Notes: generated from the sequence alone by a model not told the origin. Shown: positions 44,920 through 54,470, counted from the stretch's first letter. The stretch: DNA of 64,000 nucleotides from Salinarimonas sp. (GCF_040111675.1 NZ_CP157794.1:661001-725000), one strand, 5' to 3'. Numbers and translations: made by a program.

Positions 44920-45806
44920 CGTACGAGCTCACCGAAACTGTAGCCTGCATGGGCCGCGATCTCCGGGACCAAGCTGGTCTCGGTCATGCCGGGCTGGGTG
45001 TTGACCTCCAAGGCGACGAGCCTGCCGGTTCCGTCCGGCCCGTCGTCGTAGCGGAAGTCTGTCCTGGTCACCCCCCGGCAGCCGAGTGCTTGATGCGCCG
45101 TTAACGCCGACTGTTGAACCTGATGGTAAATATTCGGTTTAAGATCTGCCGGCAGGACGTGGATCGAGCCGCCCGGGGCGTACTTGGAATCGTAGTCGTA
45201 GAAGGCCCCCACGGCGGGCCGAATGTCGATGACGTCCAAGGCTTTGTCGCCCATCACGGCGCAGGTGAGCTCGCGCCCGGGGATGTATTCCTCCGCCAGA
45301 AGCACGTCCCCGTAGGGCCAGTCGTCGCGCGCGACCTCCTGCGGTGGGTGGCTGCGGCCCTCGCGCACGATCACCACCCCGAAGGAGGAGCCCTCGGACA
45401 CGGGCTTGAGCACGTAGGGCGCCGGCAGCACGTGCGCGCGCGCGGCCTCGAAACGGGTGCAGACCACGCCGCGCGCGAGCGGCACGCCGGCGGCGGCGAG
45501 AATGGTCTTGGCCTTGTCCTTGTTCATGGCGAGCGCGGAGGCCAGCACGCCCGAATGGGTGTAGGGAATACGCAGGTATTCGAGCAGGCCCTGGATGCGC
45601 CCGTCCTCGCCCATCGGCCCGTGCAGGGCGTTGAAGGCGACGTCGGGGGCGAGGTCGGCGAGGGTGCGCGCCACGTCGGGCGTGACGTCGACGCGCGTCA
45701 CCCGGTAGCCCCCGCTCTCCAGCGCGGCGGCGCAGGCCCGCCCCGAATTCAGGCTCACCGGCCGCTCGGCCGACCAGCCGCCCATCAGGACCGCGACGTG
45801 CTTCAT
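44886..45806 (-). CDS. ddl: D-alanine--D-alanine ligase
   Basis: 306-aa ATP-grasp ligase supplying D-Ala-D-Ala for peptidoglycan. [19 protein letters not shown] at the N-terminus, [40 protein letters not shown] (ATP-grasp) and the C-terminal [22 protein letters not shown] with metal-binding Glu/Asn. DdlB-type length. First gene of the ddl-ftsQ-ftsA-ftsZ run. The 239 bp to divergent rnhB show no further gene. Confidence 0.95.
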   Translation of the reverse strand: MKHVAVLMGGWSAERPVSLNSGRACAAALESGGYRVTRVDVTPDVARTLADLAPDVAFNALHGPMGEDGRIQGLLEYLRIPYTHSGVLASALAMNKDKAKTILAAAGVPLARGVVCTRFEAARAHVLPAPYVLKPVSEGSSFGVVIVREGRSHPPQEVARDDWPYGDVLLAEEYIPGRELTCAVMGDKALDVIDIRPAVGAFYDYDSKYAPGGSIHVLPADLKPNIYHQVQQSALTAHQALGCRGVTRTDFRYDDGPDGTGRLVALEVNTQPGMTETSLVPEIAAHAGYSFGELVRWMVEDASLNR

Positions 45807-46045
45807 GATGCTGTTCCTCGTCCTGGCCGGGCGCGCGGCGGCGCCCGGATCGTGCCCCCCGGCGCGGCGTCGGCCGAGCTTGGTGCGTCATGCTGAACGC
45901 GCGGTAAACGCGCGCCGCTCCGAGAGGAGGGGGTAGCGTGCGACGCCGCGGCGCGCAAATCGTCTCGGCAGGCGGTTCGCGCACGACGCCTCGGCGGCTA
46001 AAGTCCGAGCCGAGGGCGGCGATTCGCTCGGCCCACGGAGACCCC

Positions 46046-46774
46046 ATGCCCCCGCGCGACAAGACCGCCGCGAAGGCCAAGACGTCTCTGCCGCGCCTCG
46101 ACGGCCGGCGCGAGCGCGCGCTCGCGCCCGGCGGGATCGTCGCGGGCATCGACGAGGCCGGCCGCGGGCCGCTCGCCGGGCCCGTGGTCTGCGCGGCGGT
46201 GGTCTTCCACGGCCCCGTCCCGCGCGGTCTCGCCGATTCGAAGCTGCTCGAGCCCGCGCGCCGCGAGGAGCTCTACGGCCTCGTGCTGGAGCGCGCCCAT
46301 GTCGCGGTGGCGAGCGCCGGCCCGGACGAGATCGATCGGCACAACATCCGCGGCGCGACCCTGCGCGCCATGTGCCGGGCGCTGCTCGCGCTGCCCTGCG
46401 CGCCGAGCCTCGCCCTCGTGGACGGGCGCGACGTTCCGCCCGGCTTGACCTGCGAGGGGAGGGCGATCGTCGGCGGCGACGCCTCCATCGCCGCCATCGC
46501 CGCCGCCTCCATCGTCGCCAAGGTCATGCGCGACCGGATCATGACGCGCCTCGACGCGGCGCATCCGGCCTACGGCTTCGCGCGCCACATGGGCTATTCG
46601 ACGCCCGAGCACATGGCGGCCCTCGCCGCGCACGGGCCGTGCCCGGCCCATCGCCGCAGCTTCGCGCCGGTGCGCGCCGCGTTGCCGGAGGCCGAACGCC
46701 TCGCCGTGGAGGCGCGGCTCGAGCGCGCGCGCATGGAAAAGGCCGGCGCGCAGGCCGACCTCCTCCTTCTCTAG
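46046..46774 (+). CDS. rnhB: Ribonuclease HII
   Basis: 242-aa endonuclease cutting RNA in RNA/DNA hybrids and at single ribonucleotides. The active-site motif VAGIDEAGRGPLAGPVV contributes the Asp-Glu pair; LALVDGRDVPPG and DASIAAIAAASIVAKVMRDR add the remaining acidic residues and the conserved Lys. HPAYGFARHMGYSTPEH and HRRSFAPV are typical. The start lies at an ATG after CGGAGACCCC. Confidence 0.95.
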   Translation: MPPRDKTAAKAKTSLPRLDGRRERALAPGGIVAGIDEAGRGPLAGPVVCAAVVFHGPVPRGLADSKLLEPARREELYGLVLERAHVAVASAGPDEIDRHNIRGATLRAMCRALLALPCAPSLALVDGRDVPPGLTCEGRAIVGGDASIAAIAAASIVAKVMRDRIMTRLDAAHPAYGFARHMGYSTPEHMAALAAHGPCPAHRRSFAPVRAALPEAERLAVEARLERARMEKAGAQADLLLL

Positions 46775-46799
46775 GTCGCGATGGTCCGCGGGCCGGTCC

Positions 46800-47537
46800 T
46801 CAGCCCTGCGGCGTGAAGACCTGGCCGTCGAGCATCTCGCACGAGCCGGTCTCGGCGGAGATGCGGAAGCCCTCGCCCTCCTCCTCGACCGTGCAGGTCA
46901 TCGGGAATTCGGCCTCGCCCGTGGCGCCGGACGCGTTCGAGAGCGTCATCGTATCGCCGAAGACGCGCCAATCGCCGGTCACCTCGTCGCCGCCCGGGCC
47001 GGTCAGCGTGAAGGTGCCCGCATCCGAGAGCTCGAGCGACAGCTGGTCGGAGGCGTAGGAGCCCGGGTCGACCATGGCGGCCGTGGTGGCGCTGATGGCG
47101 CCCGTGGCTTCGGCGCCCTCCGTCGGCGTGGCGAGGGCGGTCTCGGTGTCGCCGGCCTCCGGCGTGATCACCGTCACCTCGGGCTCGCCGCCGCCCTCGA
47201 CGATCGGCTCGACCTCGGTCATCTGGGTCGACGTCGTGGGCTCGGCGGTCGTGCCGCCGGCCTCCGGCGTGATCACGGCGACCTCCTCCTCGACCTCGGT
47301 CTCGATGGGCTCGACGGCCTCGGCGGTCTCCTGCTCGAGGGCGGCGGCGCCCTCGGCGACCTCGGTCCCGACGGCCTCGGCGCCCTGCTCGATCTCGGCG
47401 CCGATCTCGGCGGTCTCCTGCTCGATCACCGCCGTCTCTTCCTCGACGACGGGGGCCTCGGCCGTGGTCTCGGGCTGGTTGTCGCAGGCCGCGAGGGCGA
47501 GTATCGCCACGATGGGCGTGATTTTAGCGAAGCGCAT
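46800..47537 (-). CDS. Acidic Glu/Ala/Thr-rich lipoprotein with AprI/Inh-like C-terminal domain
   Basis: 245 aa, not assigned to a known gene. Lipoprotein signal with lipobox LALAAC (Cys near residue 18). Residues 20-150 are low-complexity and acidic (EEETAVIEQETAEIGAEIEQ), with a near-duplicated unit VAVITPEAGGT / VTVITPEAGDT. The last about 80 residues look like a small beta-barrel (LSLELSDAGTFTLTGPGGDEVTGDW ending in EGFRISAETGSCEML), perhaps related to Inh-type or META-type domains. Probably a periplasmic tethered protein. Convergent with rnhB. Confidence 0.6.
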   Translation of the reverse strand: MRFAKITPIVAILALAACDNQPETTAEAPVVEEETAVIEQETAEIGAEIEQGAEAVGTEVAEGAAALEQETAEAVEPIETEVEEEVAVITPEAGGTTAEPTTSTQMTEVEPIVEGGGEPEVTVITPEAGDTETALATPTEGAEATGAISATTAAMVDPGSYASDQLSLELSDAGTFTLTGPGGDEVTGDWRVFGDTMTLSNASGATGEAEFPMTCTVEEEGEGFRISAETGSCEMLDGQVFTPQG

Positions 47538-47619
47538 AGCGTCACCTCTCGTTCGTGAAAATCGGGCTGACAACGAACGAGGCGGCGTCGCGTTCAATCA
47601 CGAAAGGTGACGATGGGTA

Positions 47620-48267
47620 TCAACTCCGGCGCAGGAGAAAGACGCCCTGCTCGCCGAGAAGATTCCACGCCCACCAGGGCAGAGGCAGCCGCACCGGCTC
47701 TCCCTGCCCGTCGAGCGCCCAGGCGCGCTCCATCCTGGCGCCGACCACCTCCACCAGCCCGACGAAGTCGCGAATGGTGCAGAAGTGGATGTTGGGCGTG
47801 TCGTACCAGGAGAAGGGCATGTTCTCGTTCACCGGCATCCGCCCGCGCACGGCGAGATCGACGCGCACCCGCCAATGGCCGAAATTCGGGAACGAGACGA
47901 TGGCGTGCCGGCCGATGCGCAGCATCTCCTCCAGCACCGCCCGCGGCCGGCGCGTCGCCTGGATCGTCTGCGAGAGCACCACGTAGTCGAAGGCGTCGTC
48001 CGGATAGTCGAACAGGTCGGTGTCGGCGTCGCCCTGGATCACGGAGAGGCCCCTGGCCAGGGCCGATGCGACGTTGTCGCGCTCGAGCTCGATGCCGCGG
48101 CCGTCGACGCCGTTGCGGTCGCGCAGGAGCGCGAGCAGCGCGCCGTCGCCGCAGCCGACGTCGAGCACGCGCGAGCCCGGCTCGACGATGCCGGCGAGAA
48201 GCAGGTGGTCCTTGCGCGGCGCCGCCGCGCCGGCGGACCCGAGGGGAGGGGGCTGATGCGCGGTCAT
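47620..48267 (-). CDS. metW: MetW, methionine biosynthesis protein
   Basis: 215-aa methyltransferase-fold protein that partners with MetX. SAM-fold motif RVLDVGCGDGALLALL, then YDYVVLSQTIQATRRPR-like sequence (here FDYVVLSQTIQATRRPRAVL), SFPNFGHWRVR and PFSWYDTPNIHFCT, all diagnostic of MetW. Starts 1 bp after the metX stop. Confidence 0.93.
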   Translation of the reverse strand: MTAHQPPPLGSAGAAAPRKDHLLLAGIVEPGSRVLDVGCGDGALLALLRDRNGVDGRGIELERDNVASALARGLSVIQGDADTDLFDYPDDAFDYVVLSQTIQATRRPRAVLEEMLRIGRHAIVSFPNFGHWRVRVDLAVRGRMPVNENMPFSWYDTPNIHFCTIRDFVGLVEVVGARMERAWALDGQGEPVRLPLPWWAWNLLGEQGVFLLRRS

Positions 48268-48268
48268 C

Positions 48269-49453
48269 TCACAGCCCCCGCGCGGCGGCGGCGCCGTCGA
48301 TGAAGCCGCGCGCCGCGGCGAACATGTCCGGCTCGTCGAGCAGGAAGGCGTCGTGGCCCTTGTCGCTCTCGATCTCGACGAAGGAGACGGACGCCCCCGC
48401 CGCATTGAGCGCGCGCACCACCGCGCGGCTCTCCTCGGTGGGGAACAGCCAGTCGGAGGTGAAGCTCATCACGAAGAAGCGCGTCGGCGAGCCTCGGAAG
48501 GCGTCGGCGAGCTTGCCGCCGTGCTCGTCGGCGAGGTCGAAATAGTCCATCGCCCGCGTCACGTAGAGATACGAGTTGGCGTCGAAGCGCTCGACGAAGG
48601 TGATGCCCTGGTGGCGCAGGTAGCTCTCGATCTGGAAATCGGCGTCGAAGGAGAAGGTCGGCGCCGTGCGCTCCTGCAGGCGGCGGCCGAACTTGCGGTG
48701 GAGCGCGCTCTCGGACAGGTAGGTCACGTGCGCGCCCATGCGCGCCACGGCGAGGCCTTTGCGCGGTCGCGCGTCCTCCTCGAGATAGCGGCCGTTGCGC
48801 CAGTCCGGATCGGCCATCACCGCCTGGCGGCCGACCTCGTGAAAGGCGATGTTCTGCGCCGAGTGCCGGGCGGAGGCGGCGATCGGCATCGCGGCGAACA
48901 CCCGGTGCGGGTAGAGCGCCGCCCATTCCAGCACCTGCATGCCGCCCATGGAGCCGCCGGCGACGCAGAACAGGCTGTCGATCCCGAGCTTCGTCACCAG
49001 CATCGCCTGGGCGCGCACCATGTCGCGGATCGTCACGAGCGGGAAATCGAGCCCGTAGGGCCGGCCGGTCTCCGGATCGGTGGAGGCCGGCCCCGTCGAG
49101 CCCATGCACCCGCCGATCACGTTGGCGCAGATCACGAAGAACCGATCGGTGTCGATCGGCCGGCCGGGACCGACGAAGCTCGACCACCAGCCCGGCTTGC
49201 CGGTGACCGGATGGGCGTTCGCGGCGTGCTGGTCGCCGGTCAGCGCGTGGCAGATCAGGACGGCGTTGGAGCGCGCCTCGTTCAAGGTCCCGTAGGTCTG
49301 GTAGGCGAGCTGCCAGGGCGCGAGCGCGGCGCCGCAATCCATCATCAGCGGCTCGTCCCGGGCGAAGCGCATGACGAGGCTCTGCGGCTCGTCGGCCTGG
49401 GAGCGGGCCTCGCGGGCGAGTGCGGAATCCGGGATCGGGGCGGCGGCGGTCAT
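48269..49453 (-). CDS. metX: MetX, homoserine O-acyltransferase
   Basis: 394-aa alpha/beta hydrolase-fold enzyme acylating homoserine (acetyl or succinyl) in methionine synthesis. Nucleophile elbow [15 protein letters not shown] (Ser near residue 160); catalytic Asp and His in the C-terminal part (FTSDWLFP and [13 protein letters not shown]). AYQTYGTLN and [12 protein letters not shown] near the N-terminus are typical. In an operon with metW. The upstream gap holds a GTTCG/CGAAC hairpin but no riboswitch I can identify. Confidence 0.94.
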   Translation of the reverse strand: MTAAAPIPDSALAREARSQADEPQSLVMRFARDEPLMMDCGAALAPWQLAYQTYGTLNEARSNAVLICHALTGDQHAANAHPVTGKPGWWSSFVGPGRPIDTDRFFVICANVIGGCMGSTGPASTDPETGRPYGLDFPLVTIRDMVRAQAMLVTKLGIDSLFCVAGGSMGGMQVLEWAALYPHRVFAAMPIAASARHSAQNIAFHEVGRQAVMADPDWRNGRYLEEDARPRKGLAVARMGAHVTYLSESALHRKFGRRLQERTAPTFSFDADFQIESYLRHQGITFVERFDANSYLYVTRAMDYFDLADEHGGKLADAFRGSPTRFFVMSFTSDWLFPTEESRAVVRALNAAGASVSFVEIESDKGHDAFLLDEPDMFAAARGFIDGAAAARGL

Positions 49454-49634
49454 GGGCTGGTGGTGCGTTCCTGTCGCGGGAATTTGCGGGCGAACCGGCG
49501 AACCTGTTCGTTAATGCGAACGGGCTGCCGAGCATAATCCGCCGGGGGATCGGGAGCAATGGGCGATGCTCGATCCTGCGGTTGCGCGGGGGCGCTCCCA
49601 CCCGCTACCATCCCCGGAGGACGGAGGAGAGCTC

Positions 49635-50057
49635 ATGAAACGGTTCGTGCCCGCCACCCTGCTCGCGCTCCCGTTCCTCGCGCTCGCGGGCGGCCCCGCC
49701 GCCGCCGCGGACGTGCAGGAGGTGCTCCGGCAGGAGATCGCGGACGCCTGCGACGGCGCCCCCGGCAAGGTCGCGCGGGAGGGCGCCATCGCGCGCGATC
49801 TCGACGGCGACGGGCTCGAGGACCTGATCGTCTCGCACGAGTACATCACGTGCAGCGGGGGCATGATGGGCCGCAGCCTGTTCTGCGGCATGCAGGTCTG
49901 CTCGGTGAACGTCTACCTCCGTGGGCCGCGCGGTCTGGCGCTGCGGGAGGAGCTGCTCGGCGCCGGCGTCCGCGTCGGGTCCGGGCCGGTGCCGACGGTG
50001 ACCATGTACCAGCACGGCGGCGGGGAGTGGTCGTTCACGATGGATCCCGCCCGCTGA
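49635..50057 (+). CDS. Small secreted protein with EF-hand-like loop
   Basis: 140 aa, unknown. Signal peptide LLALPFLALAGGPAAAA, then RDLDGDGLEDLIVSHEY, a D-x-D-x-D-G-type calcium-binding loop as in FG-GAP/VCBS-like secreted proteins, and a Cys-rich segment (ITCSGG, LFCGMQVCSVNVYL) that may form disulfides. Good ribosome-binding site (GGAGGAGAGC). Divergent from metX. Confidence 0.6.
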   Translation: MKRFVPATLLALPFLALAGGPAAAADVQEVLRQEIADACDGAPGKVAREGAIARDLDGDGLEDLIVSHEYITCSGGMMGRSLFCGMQVCSVNVYLRGPRGLALREELLGAGVRVGSGPVPTVTMYQHGGGEWSFTMDPAR

Positions 50058-50069
50058 TTTCGGCCCCGC

Positions 50070-50210
50070 TCAGCCCTTCTTCTTGGGCGGGCTCGCGGGA
50101 GCGGGGGACGCGAGCACGCCCTTGGCGAAGCCGGTCGGCGACGCCGCGGGCTGCTTCTTCGTCTTGGGCTTTCGCGCTTCCTTGTTGCCGCGCATTTGTC
50201 CCTTGGCCAT
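50070..50210 (-). CDS. 46-residue basic conserved protein
   Basis: Lys/Pro-rich small protein beginning MAKGQMRGNKEARKPKTKKQ and ending in KKKG. The MAKGQ-RSNKEARKPK-type opening recurs in short alphaproteobacterial proteins of unknown function, from memory. The ATG has GGAGAG nine bases upstream. Possibly nucleic-acid-binding, from charge alone. Confidence 0.6.
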   Translation of the reverse strand: MAKGQMRGNKEARKPKTKKQPAASPTGFAKGVLASPAPASPPKKKG

Positions 50211-50251
50211 CGGTCTCTCCTGTGAGGCCGGTCCGCGCTGATCGCGGCCGG

Positions 50252-50746
50252 CTATGAATGGTCGTCGTCGCCGGGCGGCTCGGTCGCGACCGGCGGCTTG
50301 CGATGCGCCTCCATCGCGGTGACGGTTCCGCTCGGTGATCGCGTGCGTGCCGGGGAGGCGGACGGCCCCCGCCCGGATCTCCCGCGTCCGGATCCTCCGC
50401 GGCCGGACTTGCCGACCGCGCGCTTCTCGCGCGTCTGTGTCGCCGGCGCGCCGTCGTCGCCTGCGAGCCGGTCGAAGTCGGCCAGCGTCTGCGCGATCAG
50501 TCGGCGGCGGCTCGGGTCGGCCCCCTGCGCGCCGTCGGCGAAGACCTCGAGCAGGTAGCGGGCCGTCTCGACGGCGTCCCACAGCGAGGCGGCGGGCGTC
50601 GAGGCGAGCAGCGCCTCGAGCTCCGACTGGCTCGCGCGAACCGCGGCCTGGTCCGCCGCGATCCGGGCGTGGAGCCGGCGCAGCTCGGTGGCCCTGCGCC
50701 CGGCGGCGCCGCGCCTGTCGTCGAGCTCGGTGGGATCGTCGTCCAA
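50252..50746 (-). CDS. Hypothetical coiled-coil-like protein
   Basis: About 164 aa from a TTG start placed 11 bp after the preceding stop and behind GAGGGG. The helical part has heptad-like Ala/Leu/Glu spacing (ATELRRLHARIAADQAAVRAS and SLWDAVETARYLLEVFADG), followed by a Gly/Ser/Arg-rich low-complexity tail with basic SGRGG-type repeats and ending in acidic DDDHS. Start uncertain. Function unknown; likely cotranscribed with the 81-aa gene upstream. Confidence 0.5.
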   Translation of the reverse strand: MDDDPTELDDRRGAAGRRATELRRLHARIAADQAAVRASQSELEALLASTPAASLWDAVETARYLLEVFADGAQGADPSRRRLIAQTLADFDRLAGDDGAPATQTREKRAVGKSGRGGSGRGRSGRGPSASPARTRSPSGTVTAMEAHRKPPVATEPPGDDDHS

Positions 50747-50757
50747 GGCGGGGCCCC

Positions 50758-51003
50758 TCAGGCGCCGAGCGCGGTCGCGGGCGATGCCCCGGGCGCGGGG
50801 ACGCGCATCTCGATCTCGCTCTCGCGGACCGCCCGCTCCCCCGAGCCCGTACCCGCCACGCGGTAGGAGACCTCCCCGCGCTCGTCGAACGGCATCAGCC
50901 GCGTGACCCGGTAGATGCCGCTCTCGCTGGCGCGGACGTGGGAGAAGCGCGAGGCGTGGAGCCGCACGTGCTGGTCGACGGCGTATTTGTGCGTCGGCGT
51001 CAT
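50758..51003 (-). CDS. Small conserved hypothetical protein (81 aa)
   Basis: MTPTHKYAVDQHVRLHASRF opens a compact beta-rich protein with GIYRVTRLMPFDERGEVSYRVAG, resembling an SH3-like or KOW-like barrel fold by eye. No signal peptide or TM. Similar short proteins occur in Hyphomicrobiales, from memory, but have no function assigned. The upstream 279 bp (51004-51282) show a CTCTCC/GGAGAG hairpin and nothing coding. Confidence 0.6.
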   Translation of the reverse strand: MTPTHKYAVDQHVRLHASRFSHVRASESGIYRVTRLMPFDERGEVSYRVAGTGSGERAVRESEIEMRVPAPGASPATALGA

Positions 51004-51282
51004 GCCGTCCTCCTCGCCGCCCGCGGAGCGGCACGGGTCGCGACGATGTCGGCGCGCTCGCACGCGACGGTCTCGGGGCTTCCGCCGCCGTGAGATCCGT
51101 ACATGAACTCTCCTGGAGAGAGGAATACGACGCCGACGGGAGCGGAAATCCGCCACGATCAGGCCGGCCGTCTGACCTCTCGAAGTTTTTCTTAGCGGGT
51201 CGTGGAGCGAATACAAGAAAAATCGCCGCCGACGACTTCGGCCGAGACGGTATCCGCACGCGGCGGCCGCGACGCCCGCTCC

Positions 51283-52206
51283 TTACGGTGGAGCGGGGGT
51301 CGCCGCCGCATCGCGCCGCGCCACCGCCCGCTCGCGCAGGAAGATGTACACGCCCGCCCCCACGATGATCGCCGCGCCCACGACCAGCGCCGGGCGCGGC
51401 ACGTCGCCGAAGACGAAATAGCCGAGCACGGCGACGAAGAAGAGCAGCGTGTACTGGTAGGGCACGATGGTTGCCGCGTCGGCGAGCTTGAAGGCGCGGT
51501 TCACCGCCACGTGGCCGATCATCGAGAGGACGCCCAAGAGCGCGAGGAGGCCCAGATCGAGCCCGCTCGGCGTCACCCAGGCGAAGGGCGCGAGCGCGAG
51601 CCCGGCGGCGCCGGCGCCCGCGGTCTGCCAGAAGACGAGCGTCGTGTCGGGCGTGCCGCGCAGGACGCGCGAGAGCAGCATCATGCCGGCGAAGGCGAGG
51701 CTGCCGACGATCGACACCGCCGCCGCCGGCGAGAGCGAGGCCCGCGAGGGCTCGAGCGCGATCACCACGCCGAGGAAGCCCACGGCGATGGCGCTCCAGC
51801 GCCGCCAGCCGACGCGCTCGCCGAGCACCAGCGGCGAGAGGGCGGCGACGTAGATCGGCGCGGCCATCCAGTAGGTCATCACGTCGGCCAGCGGGAGATA
51901 GGCGACGGCGACGTAGAAGCAGAACACCTCCAGCGTCGAGACCGCGACGCGCAGCGCCTGCAGGCCCGGCCGCTCGGGGCGCAGCAGCGCCCGCGCCGTC
52001 GCGCCGCGCAGGAAGGGCGCGAGCACGACGAGGGCCGCGACGCTGCGCACCAGCAGCACCTGCCCGGCCGAGTAGGTCGCCACCAGCCACTTGCCGAGCG
52101 TGTCGTTGACCGCGAACAGGAACATCGCGAACAGCATCACCGCGATGCCGGCGCGGGCGCCGGGCGTCGAGAGGGCGGAGAGCGTGCGGGCGCGCAGTTC
52201 GGTCAT
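51283..52206 (-). CDS. EamA/DMT-family transporter
   Basis: 307-aa inner-membrane transporter with ten predicted TM segments in two EamA repeats: AVMLFAMFLFAVNDTLGKWLVA starts the first, AAAVSIVGSLAFAGMMLLSRVL the second. Residues FCFYVAVAYLPLADVMTYWMAAPIYVA are typical of the RhaT/PecM-like DMT group. Substrate unknown (small metabolites or drugs). Divergent from the thiolase gene. Confidence 0.85.
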   Translation of the reverse strand: MTELRARTLSALSTPGARAGIAVMLFAMFLFAVNDTLGKWLVATYSAGQVLLVRSVAALVVLAPFLRGATARALLRPERPGLQALRVAVSTLEVFCFYVAVAYLPLADVMTYWMAAPIYVAALSPLVLGERVGWRRWSAIAVGFLGVVIALEPSRASLSPAAAVSIVGSLAFAGMMLLSRVLRGTPDTTLVFWQTAGAGAAGLALAPFAWVTPSGLDLGLLALLGVLSMIGHVAVNRAFKLADAATIVPYQYTLLFFVAVLGYFVFGDVPRPALVVGAAIIVGAGVYIFLRERAVARRDAAATPAPP

Positions 52207-52368
52207 GGCGAAGCGGTGAGCGGCGGAGGAGAAGACGCTAGCGCGGCCGAGGGCGCGCGCAAATGCCCGTTCCCGCATTCCAGCCCCGCGCGGCGCGCCT
52301 CCCTCTTGCTCCCGCGCCCCTCCGATAGCACATTGCGCCGCAACGGGTTACGCTGTGGAGAGACCGTC

Positions 52369-53535
52369 ATGACCGCCGCCATCGTGGGCTGGGCGCATAC
52401 GCCCTTCGGCAAATGGGACGAGGAGACCGTCGAGAGCCTGATCGTGCGCGTGGCGCGCGAGGCGCTCGAGCATGCGGGCGTCGAGGCCGCCGACGTGGAC
52501 GAGATCGTGCTCGGGCACTTCAACGGCGGCTTCTCCGCCCAGGACTTCACCGCCGGCCTCGTGCTGCAGGCCTCCGACGACCTGCGCTTCAAGCCCGCGA
52601 CGCGCGTCGAGAACGCCTGCGCCACCGGCTCCGCCGCCGTGCATCAGGCGATCCGCGCCATCGAGGCGAAGCAGGCCCGCGTCGTCCTCGTGGTGGGCGT
52701 CGAGCAGATGACGCGGACGCCGGGCCCCGAGATCGGCAAGACCCTGCTCAAGGCCTCCTACCTGCCCGAGGACGGGGAGACGCCCGCGGGCTTCGCCGGC
52801 GTCTTCGGCAAGATCGCCGCCGCCTATTTCCAGCGCCACGGCGACCAGTCCGACGCGCTCGCCATGATCGCCGCGAAGAATCACGCCAACGGCGTCGAGA
52901 ACCCCTATGCGCAGATGCGCAAGGATCTGGGCTTCGACTTCTGCCGCGCCGAGAGCGAGAAGAACCCCTTCGTCGCCGGCCCGTTGAAGCGCACCGACTG
53001 CTCGCTCGTCTCCGACGGCGCGGCGGCCCTCGTCATCGCCGACGGCGAGACGGCCGCGACCATGCCGCGCGCCGTCGCCTTCCGCGCCCGGGCCCACGCG
53101 CAGGACTTCCTGCCGATGTCGAAGCGCGACATCCTGAAGTTCGAGGGCTGCGCGGTGGCCTGGAAGCGGGCGCTGGCGGACGCGGGGATCACGCTCGACG
53201 ACCTCTCCTTCGTCGAGACCCACGACTGCTTCACCATCGCCGAGCTGATCGAGTACGAGGCCATGGGGCTCGCGCCCGAGGGGCAGGGCTTCCGCGCCAT
53301 CGCCGAGGGCTGGACGCGCAAGGACGGCAAGCTGCCGGTCAACCCGTCGGGCGGGCTCAAGGCCAAGGGCCACCCGATCGGCGCGACGGGCGTCTCCATG
53401 CACGCGCTCTCCGCCATGCAGCTCACGGGCGAAGCCGGCGGCATCCAGGTGAAGGACGCCCGCCTCGGCGGCGTCTTCAACATGGGCGGCGCGGCGGTGG
53501 CGAACTACGTGTCGGTGCTGGAACGGGTGCGGTGA
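52369..53535 (+). CDS. SCP-x-type thiolase / acetyl-CoA acetyltransferase
   Basis: 388-aa thiolase-fold enzyme. Nucleophilic Cys in [12 protein letters not shown] (near residue 85), His in ETHDCFTIAELIEYEAMG, and GGLKAKGHPIGATG near the C-terminus. The second-cysteine motif CxG of classical thiolases is replaced by GGVFNMGGAAVANY, as in SCP-x-like thiolases. It probably cleaves or forms 3-ketoacyl-CoA in lipid or PHA-related metabolism; the convergent phasin genes fit that setting but do not prove it. Confidence 0.85.
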   Translation: MTAAIVGWAHTPFGKWDEETVESLIVRVAREALEHAGVEAADVDEIVLGHFNGGFSAQDFTAGLVLQASDDLRFKPATRVENACATGSAAVHQAIRAIEAKQARVVLVVGVEQMTRTPGPEIGKTLLKASYLPEDGETPAGFAGVFGKIAAAYFQRHGDQSDALAMIAAKNHANGVENPYAQMRKDLGFDFCRAESEKNPFVAGPLKRTDCSLVSDGAAALVIADGETAATMPRAVAFRARAHAQDFLPMSKRDILKFEGCAVAWKRALADAGITLDDLSFVETHDCFTIAELIEYEAMGLAPEGQGFRAIAEGWTRKDGKLPVNPSGGLKAKGHPIGATGVSMHALSAMQLTGEAGGIQVKDARLGGVFNMGGAAVANYVSVLERVR

Positions 53536-53550
53536 TCCGTGGATAGGCCC

Positions 53551-53571
53551 CCCGGGCCGCGACGGCCCGGG
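53551..53571. terminator. Bidirectional hairpin between thiolase and phasin genes
   Basis: CCCGGGCC-GCGAC-GGCCCGGG, perfect 8-bp stem in the 50-bp convergent gap, with no T-run on either side. Confidence 0.5.
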
Positions 53572-53585
53572 AGCGATCGGCGAGC

Positions 53586-54470
53586 TCAGCGCCGCGTCAT
53601 CGCCTGCGCCAGCGGCTGGGTCGCCTCGCCGACGAGCTTCGTCGTTGCCTCGGCGAGCGCCTTCATGTGGGCGGCGTTGGCCTCGTAAGCCTCGCGGGCG
53701 CCGGACGTCTGCAGGCGGATCGCCTCCGACAGGGAGCCCGCGGTGAGCGTCGAGCGCATCAGCGAGAGCGTCAGGTCGGTGTTGGCGCGCATCAGGTCGA
53801 GCATCTGCGCGTTCAGCGCGGCCATGCCGCGGGAGGTGGCGTTGGCGCTCTCGAAGCAGGCCTGGGTCAGGCTCTCGTTGGTCTCGCGCGCCTGGGCGTA
53901 GGCGGTGCGGGCGCCGTCGGCCGTGGTCTCCATCATCCGCGCATAGGGCTGCACGAGCCCCTCGGCGCTGGGCAGCCGCGTCAGCCCGACGAGGGAGAAG
54001 GCCTCTTCCTGCAGCGACGCCGCCGCAGGGGCAGGGGACGACGCGGCCGGCTCGGGCGCGGCGGGCGCGGCCGCGATGGTCGGCGCCGGAATGTCGGCGG
54101 GCGTCGGCGCGACGGTGGGAGCGGGGATCTCGGCGGGCGCGGCGGCCACCGGCTCGGCCGGCGCTTCCGGCACGGGCGCGTCCGGGCGTGGCGCGGCGGC
54201 GGCCTTGAGGGCGGCGGACTTCAGCGCGGTGGTCTTCGGAGCGCTCGCCTTGCGCGCGGCGGGCTTCGCCGGCGCGGGATCGGGCTTCGCGGGCGCAGCC
54301 GCGGCCGGCGTCGGCGCCTTCGCGGCAGCGGGCGTCGCAGCGGCCGGCTTCGCAACTGCCGGCTTCGCAGCGGCCGGCTTGGGCGCAACCCGCCCCTTCG
54401 TCGCTCCGCCGCGGGGAGTCGTCTTGCGCACCGGGGCGTCCTTGCCCTTCACGCTGGTCTCGTCGCTCAT
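53586..54470 (-). CDS. Phasin-family protein with long Ala/Pro/Lys N-terminal extension
   Basis: 294 aa. Residues 1-150 are low-complexity Ala/Pro/Lys (AAAKPAVAKPAAATPAAAKA), like histone-H1-type or PhaF-like DNA/granule-binding tails but N-terminal here. The C-terminal 140 residues are a phasin_2 helical domain (YAQARETNESLTQACFESAN, LDLMRANTDLTLSLMRSTL). It probably coats polyhydroxyalkanoate granules, perhaps linking them to the nucleoid as in PhaF. Follows the smaller phasin by 79 bp. Confidence 0.78.
   Translation of the reverse strand: MSDETSVKGKDAPVRKTTPRGGATKGRVAPKPAAAKPAVAKPAAATPAAAKAPTPAAAAPAKPDPAPAKPAARKASAPKTTALKSAALKAAAAPRPDAPVPEAPAEPVAAAPAEIPAPTVAPTPADIPAPTIAAAPAAPEPAASSPAPAAASLQEEAFSLVGLTRLPSAEGLVQPYARMMETTADGARTAYAQARETNESLTQACFESANATSRGMAALNAQMLDLMRANTDLTLSLMRSTLTAGSLSEAIRLQTSGAREAYEANAAHMKALAEATTKLVGEATQPLAQAMTRR

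Noticed and set aside
49454..49600. SAM riboswitch upstream of metX
   Set aside because: Alphaproteobacterial metX genes often carry SAM-II or related leaders. I find only a 5-bp GTTCG/CGAAC hairpin and no convincing pseudoknot. A covariance-model scan would settle it.
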